A stretch of 64,000 nt of DNA from Clostridium sp. 1001271B_151109_B4 (GTDB lineage: Bacteria; Bacillota; Clostridia; Clostridiales; Clostridiaceae): assembly GCF_015670405.1 (NCBI RefSeq), contig NZ_JADPBQ010000008.1, forward strand, positions 85,211 through 149,210. Direction: 5' to 3'. The notes beneath the pieces are model-generated. The model saw nothing but the letters and a program-made list of their open reading frames with translations, was not told the DNA's origin and made no database searches. This document shows, in pieces, positions 26,789-35,942 of this stretch. Both the position numbers and the translations under genes were made by a program. Each line of letters starts with the position of its first letter. Positions within the stretch are counted from its first letter, which is position 1.

Positions 26789-27460
26789 ATGAAAATAAAT
26801 ATTAATAATATTAAAGCTATAATATTTGATATGGATGGAGTTATATTTGATACTGAATTGGTGTATTTAGAGATTTGGTCAAAAGTTTTTGAGAAATATG
26901 GATATAAGCTACAAAAGGAGGTTTATGCTGAGGTATTAGGAACAGGAAGGGAAAATGTAAAAAAAGTGTTTCTAAATAAGTATGGAAATGAGCTTCCAAT
27001 AGATAAAATGTATAGGGAAAAGGATAAAGATTTAGAAAAAGCCGTAGATAAAGGTATTCCTTTAAAAGAAGGTGCTTATAAAATTTTATCTTATTTAAAG
27101 AATAATAATTACAAGATTGCATTAGCAACTTCGGCATCAAAGGAAAGAGCATTAAAGCAGTTGAGATATGCAGATATAGAAAAGTTTTTTGATATTATTG
27201 TATCAAGAGATGATGTAAAAGAGACTAAGCCTAATCCTGATATATTTTTAAAAGCAGCAAAAAAACTAAATGTTAATCCTAATGAATGTATAGTAATTGA
27301 AGATTCTGGGGCTGGTATTAAGGCGGCATTTAATGCTGGAATGATAGCAATTCATGTTGTTGATTTAAAAGAACCTGATAATGAAATAATAAGAGCCTGC
27401 TATAAAAGCTTTAATAATTTAAATGATATAAGAAAAGAAATTCAAATACTTAGGGGATAA
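26789..27460 (+). CDS. HAD-superfamily phosphatase/phosphomutase (beta-phosphoglucomutase-like)
   Basis: 223 residues with all four HAD motifs: FDMDGVIFDTE (nucleophile Asp), LATSASKERA, the KPNPDIFLKAA lysine and VIEDSGAGIKAA. A helical C1 cap lies between motifs one and two. The Asp-x-Asp and cap type match beta-phosphoglucomutase or sugar-phosphate phosphatases. GGAGG precedes the ATG. The substrate is unknown. It is 52 bases from the CPBP protease gene and may share its transcript. Confidence 0.85.
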   Translation: MKININNIKAIIFDMDGVIFDTELVYLEIWSKVFEKYGYKLQKEVYAEVLGTGRENVKKVFLNKYGNELPIDKMYREKDKDLEKAVDKGIPLKEGAYKILSYLKNNNYKIALATSASKERALKQLRYADIEKFFDIIVSRDDVKETKPNPDIFLKAAKKLNVNPNECIVIEDSGAGIKAAFNAGMIAIHVVDLKEPDNEIIRACYKSFNNLNDIRKEIQILRG

Positions 27461-27512
27461 TAATTATAATAAGGCAATAATTTTATATAATTATAAAAAA
27501 GGGGGAATTAAT

Positions 27513-28457
27513 ATGCTATTTAAGAATAAGAGTAATGAGATAAGAAGTGGTTGGAAGATATTGTTGGTATTTCTATTAACATATGGGTTATCTTTTATTG
27601 TATCGATAATTCTAGGTATTGTTTTGGCGATAATAGAAAGTGTTATAGGTAATACAGAATATTTATTAACAGAAAATATAGATTCTATAGTAAATAGTGA
27701 ATTAATATTCTTAGTTTCTGTAGTGTTAAGTAATGGTGTTAGTATAATTTCATGTATTATGGTGTGGAAATGGCTTGATAAAAAGAAAATAAGAGAAATG
27801 GGATTAACATCTATTAAAAGAGGTAGGAACGAGTTTTTAGTAGGTTTAGGGGTTGGTGCTATCACTATTAGTATAGTTGCAGTAGGAATTATATGTTTCG
27901 GAAATGTTGAATTTGTAAATCCAATAAATAAACCCAATATAAGTTTATCATTAATTTATGGGTTAATTTCATTTGTTTTTGTAGGTTTTGGTGAGGAGAT
28001 ATTATCTAGAGGATATATAATGAGTGTATTAAAGCAAACAAGGAGTAAGTGGGTTGTATTAGTGGGTCCTGCATTGATATTTGCAATGTTACATTTAGCT
28101 AATAATGGAATAAGTATTTTGGCATTTATTAATTTGTTTTTAGTTGGTTTATTGTTTGCTTATATGTTTATGAAATCTAAAAATATTTGGATGCCAATAG
28201 GATATCATATAACTTGGAATTATTTTCAAGGCTATATTTGGGGATTTGGAGTAAGTGGAAATGATGTTCAAGGATTATATAAAATTAAAAATATTAGTGA
28301 TAATATAATAAATGGTGGTGCTTTTGGACCGGAAGGTGGATTAATGGTTACAATTATCATTTGTTTAACTTTTGGATTTGTATACTGGTATTATAAAGAT
28401 GAAAACATAGATAATTTTATGGGGATTAAAATTAAGGAAATAATAGATTTGAAATAA
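27513..28457 (+). CDS. CPBP-family intramembrane metalloprotease
   Basis: 314 residues with about eight membrane spans. The CPBP (Abi/CAAX) catalytic motifs are present: EEILSRGYIMSVL (EExxxR), a downstream His in AMLHLANNG and the GYHITWNYFQG motif. Such proteases cleave within membranes or act in bacteriocin self-immunity. No bacteriocin gene is in view. GGGGG is well placed before the ATG. Confidence 0.85.
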   Translation: MLFKNKSNEIRSGWKILLVFLLTYGLSFIVSIILGIVLAIIESVIGNTEYLLTENIDSIVNSELIFLVSVVLSNGVSIISCIMVWKWLDKKKIREMGLTSIKRGRNEFLVGLGVGAITISIVAVGIICFGNVEFVNPINKPNISLSLIYGLISFVFVGFGEEILSRGYIMSVLKQTRSKWVVLVGPALIFAMLHLANNGISILAFINLFLVGLLFAYMFMKSKNIWMPIGYHITWNYFQGYIWGFGVSGNDVQGLYKIKNISDNIINGGAFGPEGGLMVTIIICLTFGFVYWYYKDENIDNFMGIKIKEIIDLK

Positions 28458-28469
28458 AAGTAAAAACTA

Positions 28470-28519
28470 AAAAATTAACTACTTCCTAGACAGTAAATTA
28501 GGAGGTAGTTAATTTTTTT
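28470..28519. terminator. Bidirectional terminator between CPBP and AraC genes
   Basis: An 18-19-bp stem (AATTAACTACTTCCTA against TAGGAGGTAGTTAATT, extended by A/T pairs) is flanked by A-run and T-run. It serves both convergent genes. Confidence 0.85.
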
Positions 28520-29246
28520 ATTTTTTATTTTTTAAATATTCATCTCTGAATTCTAACGGAGTTTTTGAAGTAATTTTTTTAAACACTGTACTAAAATAAC
28601 TTTGATTATTATAGCCAACAGATAATGAAACATCAAGCAAGGAGAGATTAGGATTTTTTAATAATTCCTTGCTTTTTTCAATTTTGTAATTATTTAAATA
28701 ATTTATAAATGTGGAGCCGGTTTCTTTCTTAAAAACACTACAAAAGTAACATTTATTAATATTTAATTCATTACAGATATCATCTATTGAAATTTCATTA
28801 CTATAATTTTTTTCGATATATTTAATAGCATGATTTACACATGGAGAATTATTGGTAGATGTTTTATCAACACAAATATGATTATCTATTATATAAGAAT
28901 GCAATTTTATTATGTTATTTAACCATTCTTCAGTAAGTGTATTAATAGCATCAGAATTATTAGTATCCTCATTAATAGTATATGGGCCTAGCAATAGATG
29001 CATTTTATTATTATCATAATGATTAAATGTAATGCAAGTAAAGGCAATATCATTAGTAATATTTAATGAGAATGTATTAGAAGAATAATCGCTATTTTTT
29101 AGTTTTTCTATAGCTTTTGATATATATAATGAATTATTAACTTTTGAATCATGATTATAAGTAAAAACAGTTTCAAATTTATGATTTAAAACTAAGATAG
29201 GAACAGAAAGGCAATTAAAGAAACTAGTTAATATATTTGAAATCAT
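28518..29246 (-). CDS. AraC-family transcriptional regulator
   Basis: 242 residues. The C-terminal 100 residues hold the two helix-turn-helix motifs of AraC/XylS proteins (ISIDDICNELNINKCYFCSV; LSLLDVSLSVGYNNQSYFS). The N-terminal sensor part contains a LLLGPYTI strand seen in clostridial AraC regulators of unknown ligand. It is divergent from the heme locus, sharing a 213-bp promoter region that also holds a Fur-box candidate. It may add a second signal to heme uptake control. GGAGG lies 12 bases from the ATG, a long spacing. Confidence 0.8.
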   Translation of the reverse strand: MISNILTSFFNCLSVPILVLNHKFETVFTYNHDSKVNNSLYISKAIEKLKNSDYSSNTFSLNITNDIAFTCITFNHYDNNKMHLLLGPYTINEDTNNSDAINTLTEEWLNNIIKLHSYIIDNHICVDKTSTNNSPCVNHAIKYIEKNYSNEISIDDICNELNINKCYFCSVFKKETGSTFINYLNNYKIEKSKELLKNPNLSLLDVSLSVGYNNQSYFSTVFKKITSKTPLEFRDEYLKNKK

Positions 29247-29368
29247 TGAGATCGGTATCCTCCCCTTAAAAATTCTTTTTATTTTATAAAATATAAAAAT
29301 ATTGTTAAAAAATATATAAATATTGTTGAAACATTTTAGTGAAATATATGATATTATTTATAAGTAAA

Positions 29369-29383
29369 TGAGAATCAATATCA
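29369..29383 (+). promoter_or_regulatory. Fur-box candidate upstream of the heme locus
   Basis: TGAGAATCAATATCA matches the Fur core TGATAATNATTATCA at 12 of 14 fixed positions. It is 77 bases before the first NEAT gene and is a strong candidate for iron-dependent repression of the operon. Confidence 0.65.
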
Positions 29384-29459
29384 TTTATTATGAGATATAA
29401 TTTATGATATGTCAATGAAGATAAATGAATTTTGAAATAAATTTAGGGGGATAAGATTT

Positions 29460-31487
29460 ATGTTAAAGACGAAAATATGTAAATTATTAGCTGCGGTAAT
29501 GGTAGCAACTACTGTATTAGGAGCAAATGTACAAGCTGTTGGGGCTACAGTGGTAGATGATACAATAGCAGTTACAGCATCAAAAGTTGAAAATGGAACT
29601 TATGTAGTACCAAATACTGCAATGAAAATAGATGGTTCTGGCGAAAGTACTATGAACAAGTTTATGGACAGAGAATCAGTTATAAAGGTTGATGGTGATA
29701 AAATTGAAGTAACTATGAAATTTAATGAACAAGGCTTAAGTGTTGTACAAGAAGTACATGGTGGTACTGTAAATGATGAAGCAGTAGAACTAATTAAAAA
29801 TGATGATGGATCATTTACATTTGTAGTTCCATCAGTAGATTCAAAAATTAATATTGAATTAACATATGCAATGGGAACTTGGGTTCATACAACAAACTTC
29901 TACTTAGTAAATGATACAACATCAATTCCAACAGTTGATGATTCAGTAAATGGTGGAGGGAACATAGAAACTCCAGATAATAGTGGAGATAATGTAGGAA
30001 ATGATGGTTCAGAAGACAATGGAAACATTGGGGGAGAAGAATCAAAGATTTTAGAAGATGGAAATTATACATTAAATAATGCTGTTAATAAACTTGGTAC
30101 ATCACAACAAAGTATGGCTAGACAATTTATAGAAGAAAAGACAGATGTTACTGTAAAAGATGGAAAAATTATTATGACATTAAGATATAAAGGTCTTGGA
30201 TTAACAGCTATAAGAAATACGAATATAAAAGTTAACGGTGTTGCAACTGATTCTACTGTAAATGAAGATAAATCAGTATCATTTGAAGTTCCATCAATAG
30301 ATGCAAAAGTTGAAGTTGAAATGGATATATATGTTCCAGACTTAATGACTGAAATACAATCAATAGATTTAGTAAATGATATGAATTCATTAGTAAAAGT
30401 TGATGATAATAATTCAGGAAGTGATTCAGAAAATAACGGTGGAAGTACAGAAAATCCAGGTAATGGAAATGGTGCTGGTACTGGGAATGATGGATCAAAC
30501 AACGGTGGTTCAAATAATGGTGGATCAAACAATGGAACAACTGAAGAGCAAGGAACAAAGGTTTATACAGGAAAACTTGAAGTTACTCATGAAAGTGAAA
30601 CTGGATTAAGCATGGCTAAAAAGTCATTAGAAGAAACATTAAAAGTTGAAGATGTAAATGGAAAGAAATATGTTACATTAACATTTACTCCTATGGGATC
30701 AACAATGATGAATAATCATACAATATATGTTAATGGAAATAAAGTAGATGCAACTAAAACAATGAACGGTGAAATCGTTAGTTTAAGATTCCAAGTTGGA
30801 AGCTTAGAAGATTCAATAAAAGTATCAGCTTATGTTCCTATGATGGGAAGTAATGTAGAATTTGGAGTTAACGTATTAGAAGATACATTAACATTAGTTA
30901 CAAATGGGACAACTAATAATGGCGCAACTACTGGAGGAACAACAGGTGGTTCAACAACTAATAATGGTACAAACAATGGTACAAACGGAAATACAACAAC
31001 TACTAAAGATGAAGTAAAAGTAACTAAGGGTAAATTATACTCTATTCAAAACAGTGTAACTCATGAAAGTGAAACTGGAAGATCAATGGCTAGAAAATAC
31101 TTAAACTCTACTTCAAAAGTTGAAGAAATAGATGGTAAGTACTATGTTACTTTAACATTCACTGGAGCAGAATTTATGCAAAATCATGAGATTTATGTTA
31201 ATGGTAAAAAGGCAACTATAACTAAAAATACAAGTGGAGACACTACTAATATTAGATTTGCAGTTTCAAGCTTAAGTGATAGTATAACAGTTAAAACTTA
31301 TGTAGTTCCAATGGATAAAGAAGTTGAATTTGGTGTTACATTATTACAAGATACTTTAACATTCATTAAGGAATATACAGTAGATACATTACCACAAACA
31401 GGAGCACCAATTGGAGCAGGAGCTGTTGCAGGTTTAGGTTTAATTTTAACATCTGCAGGAACTGTTTTAGTAAAGAAAAGAAAGTAA
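29460..31487 (+). CDS. Cell-wall-anchored protein with four NEAT heme-binding domains
   Basis: 675 residues. A signal peptide (1-29) is followed by NEAT-type beta-sandwich domains at about 41-153, 196-306, 365-482 and 520-635, separated by Gly/Asn/Thr-rich linkers. Domains 3 and 4 share the helix HESETG-SMA. The C-terminus has LPQTG (about 644-648), a hydrophobic span and KKRK, so a sortase should attach it to peptidoglycan. NEAT proteins take heme from host proteins and pass it to a lipoprotein; the IsdE-like gene downstream fits. The canonical Y-x3-Y heme ligand motif is not evident. Domains 3 and 4 have YVPMM and YVVPM instead. Confidence 0.85.
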   Translation: MLKTKICKLLAAVMVATTVLGANVQAVGATVVDDTIAVTASKVENGTYVVPNTAMKIDGSGESTMNKFMDRESVIKVDGDKIEVTMKFNEQGLSVVQEVHGGTVNDEAVELIKNDDGSFTFVVPSVDSKINIELTYAMGTWVHTTNFYLVNDTTSIPTVDDSVNGGGNIETPDNSGDNVGNDGSEDNGNIGGEESKILEDGNYTLNNAVNKLGTSQQSMARQFIEEKTDVTVKDGKIIMTLRYKGLGLTAIRNTNIKVNGVATDSTVNEDKSVSFEVPSIDAKVEVEMDIYVPDLMTEIQSIDLVNDMNSLVKVDDNNSGSDSENNGGSTENPGNGNGAGTGNDGSNNGGSNNGGSNNGTTEEQGTKVYTGKLEVTHESETGLSMAKKSLEETLKVEDVNGKKYVTLTFTPMGSTMMNNHTIYVNGNKVDATKTMNGEIVSLRFQVGSLEDSIKVSAYVPMMGSNVEFGVNVLEDTLTLVTNGTTNNGATTGGTTGGSTTNNGTNNGTNGNTTTTKDEVKVTKGKLYSIQNSVTHESETGRSMARKYLNSTSKVEEIDGKYYVTLTFTGAEFMQNHEIYVNGKKATITKNTSGDTTNIRFAVSSLSDSITVKTYVVPMDKEVEFGVTLLQDTLTFIKEYTVDTLPQTGAPIGAGAVAGLGLILTSAGTVLVKKRK

Positions 31488-31517
31488 TCTAAGTTAATTT
31501 TAGTAGTATATGATATG

Positions 31518-31557
31518 AGGGGGTAAATAAAATAGTAAGACTATTTATTTGCCTCCT
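31518..31557 (+). other. Intercistronic hairpin between the two NEAT genes
   Basis: AGGGGGTAAATAAAATAG pairs imperfectly with CTATTTATTTGCCTCCT around a 5-base loop. No T-run follows, so it looks like an mRNA-processing or stabilising structure rather than a terminator. It could set a higher level for the wall protein than for the rest. Confidence 0.5.
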
Positions 31558-31603
31558 AATTTAGGTTTAATAATTAAGGAGTATAGATAAGGAGTATAGA
31601 AAA

Positions 31604-32251
31604 ATGAAAATATTAAATAAATTTAAAGGGATTATAATGGCTGTAATGGCTTTAGGAATTTTCGTAACTATAGGAAGTAAGCGTGTATATGCAACTGAAA
31701 CTGATATTGCAAGTGGTATATATGAAGTTGAAAATGATGTTTATCATGAATCAGAAACTGGTATGGCTATGTCAAGAACTTATCTTTTACCATCAATGAG
31801 TGTAGAGGTAACAAAAGAACATGTAATTTATACTATAGGTTTTTCAGGAAGTGATTATATGGAGAACTATAGAATGAAGGTTAATGGAGAAGAAGTTCCA
31901 GTTGAAATATTAGAAGAAAATAATGAAGAGGGAACTGTTAAGTTAAATGTTGAAGTTGATAAAGTAGATGCAGATATGTCAGCTATTATTTACGTTGGTC
32001 CAATGGAGAGAGATGTTGAGTTTAAGGTTATACCTAAGATGGAAACTTTAACTTTAGTAGAAGCAATTGAAGATGAAGTTGAGGAAATAATATCAGAAGA
32101 TGTAAATGAAGAAGTTGAAATAGAAGAAGAAAATTTAGCAGTAGTAGCTGATAAAGAAGAAAGAAGCAACAATGCTATTTTAATTATAGCTGGTGTAGCT
32201 GTCGTAGCTGCAATTGGAGCAGTAGTAATTGTAAAAGCTAAAAAGAAATAA
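31604..32251 (+). CDS. Membrane-anchored single-NEAT heme relay protein
   Basis: 215 residues: a signal sequence (about 5-31), one NEAT domain (about 37-155), a Glu-rich linker and a C-terminal span (about 190-210) followed by KAKKK. There is no LPXTG motif, so it stays in the membrane below the wall-anchored protein. The domain has the same YHESETGMAMS helix as NEAT 3 and 4 of the upstream protein. It probably relays heme from the wall to the IsdE-like lipoprotein. The sequence TAAGGAGTATAGA is tandemly repeated at 31575-31600, duplicating the ribosome binding site; the second copy is at normal spacing. Confidence 0.85.
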   Translation: MKILNKFKGIIMAVMALGIFVTIGSKRVYATETDIASGIYEVENDVYHESETGMAMSRTYLLPSMSVEVTKEHVIYTIGFSGSDYMENYRMKVNGEEVPVEILEENNEEGTVKLNVEVDKVDADMSAIIYVGPMERDVEFKVIPKMETLTLVEAIEDEVEEIISEDVNEEVEIEEENLAVVADKEERSNNAILIIAGVAVVAAIGAVVIVKAKKK

Positions 32252-32292
32252 TGAGTTATTCAAATGAAATATTTATAGGAAGGTTATAGGAT

Positions 32293-33183
32293 ATGAAATA
32301 TAAAAGAATTATATCTATGATAGCTGCAGGGGTTATGACTTTAAGTTTTATGAGCTGTAGTTCTGATAATAGTGAAAATAAAAGTGTAGCAGTAGGTACT
32401 GGTGAAGAGGTAGTAGTAGCAACATCTGTTGCAGTAACAGAAATATTAGATGCGTTAGGTGTTAAGGTTTCAGGGGTTCCAAGTACATCTTATGAATTGC
32501 CTGAAAGTACTGAGGGAGCTGTTGAAATTGGAAATCCAATGAGCCCAGATTTAGAGATAATTAAATCATTAAATCCAACAGTAGTAGTATCAGTAGATAC
32601 TTTAGGATCAGATTATATCAATTTATTTACAGAAAATAATATTCCGAGTGAATTTGTTTCATTAGAAAGCTTAAATGGGTTAAAAGAAGCAATAACTACT
32701 TTAGGAGAAAGATTTGATAAAAATGATGAAGCAGAATCTTTATTAAATCAAATAGAATCTAAAGAATCAGAAGTTATGGAAAAAGCAGAAACTTTAGAAA
32801 GTCCAGAGATTTTAATTTTATTTGCAGCACCTGGATCTACAATGATAGCAACAGGTAAATCATATATTGGAAGTTTAGTTGAACTTGTTGGAGGAAAAAA
32901 TATTATTGAGGATAATAGTACATCATTCACTACTTATAATAAAGAAGATTTAGCAATGCTTAATCCAGATAAGATTTTAGTTATGGTACATGCACTTCCA
33001 GAAGAAACAAAAGCAGCATTAGAAGCTGAAATGGCAACTGATTCTGCATGGCAAAATATAAATGCTGTAAAAGAAGGAAATGTAGTTTACTTAGATAGTG
33101 AATATTTTGGAATGAGCGCAAATCTTAAAGTAATTGAAGGATTAGATATGTTAAGTGATATTGTTTATGGTATTGGAGAATAA
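32293..33183 (+). CDS. isdE: Heme ABC transporter lipoprotein (IsdE-like)
   Basis: 296 residues. The signal peptide ends in a lipobox (SFMSC, Cys22). The mature protein is a class III (BtuF/FhuD-like) substrate-binding fold with a long helix linking two lobes. Met83 in GNPMSPDLE and His233 in MVHALPEE sit where S. aureus IsdE uses Met and His as axial heme ligands, so heme is the likely cargo. The permease gene begins 3 bases after its stop. Specificity is inferred from these residues and the NEAT neighbours. Confidence 0.85.
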   Translation: MKYKRIISMIAAGVMTLSFMSCSSDNSENKSVAVGTGEEVVVATSVAVTEILDALGVKVSGVPSTSYELPESTEGAVEIGNPMSPDLEIIKSLNPTVVVSVDTLGSDYINLFTENNIPSEFVSLESLNGLKEAITTLGERFDKNDEAESLLNQIESKESEVMEKAETLESPEILILFAAPGSTMIATGKSYIGSLVELVGGKNIIEDNSTSFTTYNKEDLAMLNPDKILVMVHALPEETKAALEAEMATDSAWQNINAVKEGNVVYLDSEYFGMSANLKVIEGLDMLSDIVYGIGE

Positions 33184-33185
33184 TT

Positions 33186-34178
33186 ATGAGAGTTTCAGAT
33201 AAAAAGTTTAAAATATCATTTATAATAATATCTTTATTAGTATTACTAGCAACAATATTAGTTTCATTAAAATTGGGTAGTGTTAACATAACATTTAAAG
33301 AACTTATAAGTGGATTATTTTCTGGGCAATCAGATGGGAATATAGGAATTATTAAAGACTTAAGAATGCCAAGAGTAATAATAGCTGTATTAGTTGGAGC
33401 TAATTTAGCAATAGCAGGGGTTTTATTACAATCGGTAATAAGGAATCCACTAGCAGATCCATATATAACAGGTATATCTTCAGGAGCATGTGTAGTTACA
33501 GTTTTCTTTATGGTATTTATACCAAGTGTAACTAACTTAAGACCTATATTTGGGTTCTTTGGAGGAGTAGTATGTTGTGTGATTATTTATTTTATGGCAT
33601 ATAAAAATGGGTTATCACCAATAAGAATTGTACTTGCAGGTGCAGCTTGTAATGCATTATTAAGTGGCCTTTCATCAATGATTACTGTTAGTGCAGGACT
33701 TGGAGCGAGCAATATTCAAAAATGGATGATGGGAAGCTTGGCTACAGTTAATTGGAGTAATGTAAAGATATTATTAGTTTATTCAGTTATAGGAATAATT
33801 GCAGCATTATTATTAAGTAAGGTATGTAATATATTAGCGCTTGGAAGTAAGAATGCGAGAAGTTTAGGATTCAATTCAGATTTATATATGATAATAGTTA
33901 CTGCTGTAGCAGTATTCTTAGCAAGTATATCAACAGCAATTGCTGGGATTATATCTTTCGTTGGATTAGTTGTTCCTCATGTTTGTAGAATAATTATAGG
34001 ATCAGACCATAAATACTTAATTCCATGTAGCGGAATAGTGGGAGGATTCTTAGTTTTATTTGCTGATACTGTTGGAAGAATGGCAATGAGACCTAATGAA
34101 ATACCGGTTGGAGTAGTAACAGCTATATTTGGAGCACCATTTTTCTTATATCTTTTAAGAAGGAGTGACTTAAAATAA
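33186..34178 (+). CDS. isdF: Heme/iron ABC transporter permease, FecCD family (IsdF-like)
   Basis: 330 residues with ten predicted spans. FecCD-family signatures are present: LRMPRVIIAVLVGANLAIAG near the N-terminus, NPLADPYITGISSGA, and GIISFVGLVVPHVCR near the coupling region. It should dimerise to form the heme channel. GGAGA gives the ribosome binding site within the end of the lipoprotein gene. The last base of its stop codon is the first base of the ATPase start codon, so expression is coupled. Confidence 0.9.
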   Translation: MRVSDKKFKISFIIISLLVLLATILVSLKLGSVNITFKELISGLFSGQSDGNIGIIKDLRMPRVIIAVLVGANLAIAGVLLQSVIRNPLADPYITGISSGACVVTVFFMVFIPSVTNLRPIFGFFGGVVCCVIIYFMAYKNGLSPIRIVLAGAACNALLSGLSSMITVSAGLGASNIQKWMMGSLATVNWSNVKILLVYSVIGIIAALLLSKVCNILALGSKNARSLGFNSDLYMIIVTAVAVFLASISTAIAGIISFVGLVVPHVCRIIIGSDHKYLIPCSGIVGGFLVLFADTVGRMAMRPNEIPVGVVTAIFGAPFFLYLLRRSDLK

Positions 34179-34948
34179 TGATAAAAGCAAAGGATTTATA
34201 CTTCTCTTATGATAAAGATAAGAGTTTTATTACTAAGTTAAATGTTGAAATAGAAAAAGGAAAAATAACAACTATATTAGGTCCTAATGGTAGTGGTAAA
34301 TCTACTTTGTTAAGTATATTTGCGGGATTAAATAAGCCTACTTCTGGAGATGTAAGTATTAAAGGTAATTCTATAAAGTCATTAAAGCAAAAAGATTTGG
34401 CAAAAGAAATCGCCACAGTTCATCAGCAAAATACAGTTCCTAGTGATATTACGGTTAAAGAATTGGTGTCTTATGGCAGAATACCTCATAAAAAGTATTT
34501 CCAAGGAAATAATGAAAGTGATGATGAAATAATAGAATGGGCAATAAAAAGAACAGGCCTACAAAGTTTAAAAGAAAAAGCTGTTATGAGTATGTCGGGT
34601 GGAGAAAGACAAAGAGCTTTTATAGCAATGGCATTAGCGCAAAAAAGTGAAATTTTATTTTTAGATGAGCCTACAACATATTTAGATATTTATCATCAAG
34701 TTGAAATACTAGAACTTGTTAAAGAGTTAAATGAAGAAAGTAACTTAACTGTTGTTATGGTATTACATGATATTAATCAAGCTATAAAATATAGTGACAA
34801 TGTTATAGTTATGAAATCAGGACAAGCAATAGCAAGTGGTAAGGCAAATGAGGTTATAAATATGAATTTACTTAATGATGTTTATAAAATTGGTGGTTTC
34901 ATTAATGAAATGGAAGAAGAAACGGTATTTGTACCATTAAAATTATAA
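34178..34948 (+). CDS. Heme/iron ABC transporter ATPase (FhuC-like)
   Basis: 256 residues. Walker A (GPNGSGKST), the Q-loop, the signature MSGGERQRAFIA and Walker B (EILFLDEPTTYLD) with the switch His (LHDINQA) are all intact. It energises the FecCD permease encoded immediately upstream. AAGGAG is 12 bases before the ATG. The sequence cannot separate heme from siderophore transport; the gene order favours heme. Confidence 0.9.
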   Translation: MIKAKDLYFSYDKDKSFITKLNVEIEKGKITTILGPNGSGKSTLLSIFAGLNKPTSGDVSIKGNSIKSLKQKDLAKEIATVHQQNTVPSDITVKELVSYGRIPHKKYFQGNNESDDEIIEWAIKRTGLQSLKEKAVMSMSGGERQRAFIAMALAQKSEILFLDEPTTYLDIYHQVEILELVKELNEESNLTVVMVLHDINQAIKYSDNVIVMKSGQAIASGKANEVINMNLLNDVYKIGGFINEMEEETVFVPLKL

Positions 34949-34970
34949 TTAGAGTAAAGGAATGTATAAT

Positions 34971-35693
34971 ATGAAAAGTAAAAAAAATAAAATATTAGCC
35001 GCTACTGCTTGCGGTGTTATAGTAACTTCAATAGGAGCAAGTTTTTTATTCAATAAGCCTAATGAGGATAAAGCAGAGGATGTAAAAAAAGATATTGAAG
35101 AAATTGAGAATAACGAAACAGAAGAGCTTGCTGAAGAAATAGAAAATACTGAAGAAAATGTTGAAAATATAATTGAAGAAGATAACAATGAAGAGGAAGT
35201 AAATATAGCTATTAGTGAAAGTTCATCATCAAACAATAATACTGATAACAGCACTACAAGCAATGCTACAAACAATTCTAATACAGGAACTTCACAAAGT
35301 ACTACAACTAATAATAGTACAAGTAATTCACAAGCAGGAAATACTATAGTTGAAGAAGTGAAAGATGAAGTAAGCAATAATGGTGGAGAGGCAAGTTCAA
35401 CGACTAATGATAGTGTGGAAAGTACATCTAAATATAAGGATGGTACTTATTCAGGGTCAGCAACAGGATTTGCAGGAACATTACAAGTTAGTGTACAAAT
35501 ATCTAATGACGTAATAACAGGTATTACTGTTATTAGTCATAATGATACGCAAGGAATTTGTGACAGAGCAATAGAAGAAATACCAGGTAAAATAATATCA
35601 AGTCAAAGTACTAGCGTTGATGTAGTTTCAGGAGCAACATATACTAGTAAAGGAATAATAAATGCAGTAAATGATGCATTAAGTAAAGCTTAA
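34971..35693 (+). CDS. Membrane-anchored FMN-binding domain protein (flavinylation target)
   Basis: 240 residues. An N-terminal uncleaved signal anchor (about 7-27) is followed by an acidic and Ser/Thr/Asn-rich spacer of about 130 residues, long enough to reach through the wall. A C-terminal FMN_bind domain (about 165-240) contains SGATYTS. Thr223 is the expected site of covalent FMN attachment by ApbE. The in-frame ATG at 34962 touches AAAGGA, so the ATG at 34971 (9-base spacing) is used. It follows the heme ATPase by 22 bases and is probably in the same operon, with apbE next. It probably carries electrons outside the membrane. Confidence 0.85.
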   Translation: MKSKKNKILAATACGVIVTSIGASFLFNKPNEDKAEDVKKDIEEIENNETEELAEEIENTEENVENIIEEDNNEEEVNIAISESSSSNNNTDNSTTSNATNNSNTGTSQSTTTNNSTSNSQAGNTIVEEVKDEVSNNGGEASSTTNDSVESTSKYKDGTYSGSATGFAGTLQVSVQISNDVITGITVISHNDTQGICDRAIEEIPGKIISSQSTSVDVVSGATYTSKGIINAVNDALSKA

Positions 35694-35698
35694 TTTAA

Positions 35699-35770
35699 GT
35701 AAGAGGTAAGAGATAAGAGGTAAGAGTTGAAATGATAAACTTTTACTTATTAACTATTACCTCTTACTTT
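35699..35770 (+). terminator. Repeat-containing terminator after FMN-binding gene
   Basis: GTAAGAGGTAA occurs twice in tandem (from 35699 and about 35713). Either copy can pair with TTACCTCTTAC at 35757-35767, which is followed by TTTACT. Two alternative stems are therefore possible. Confidence 0.55.
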
Positions 35771-35942
35771 ACTATGTGGCATAATTATTTCACATATTAG
35801 AATTAATTTATAAGATAAATAATAAATTCTATAAATTTTGCATTAAGTAATTTTCAGTCTTTTAGAAGAACTGACACTAATAATAACATTAATTTATAAA
35901 ATTATAGTTTATAGATAAAATATTAAGGAGAGTAATAGTTAT

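Noticed and set aside
30065..30609. Long open frames on the opposite strand and other frame of the NEAT gene
   Set aside because: They arise from the Asn/Gly/Ser-rich repetitive linker codons and have no start signals; shadows of the real gene.
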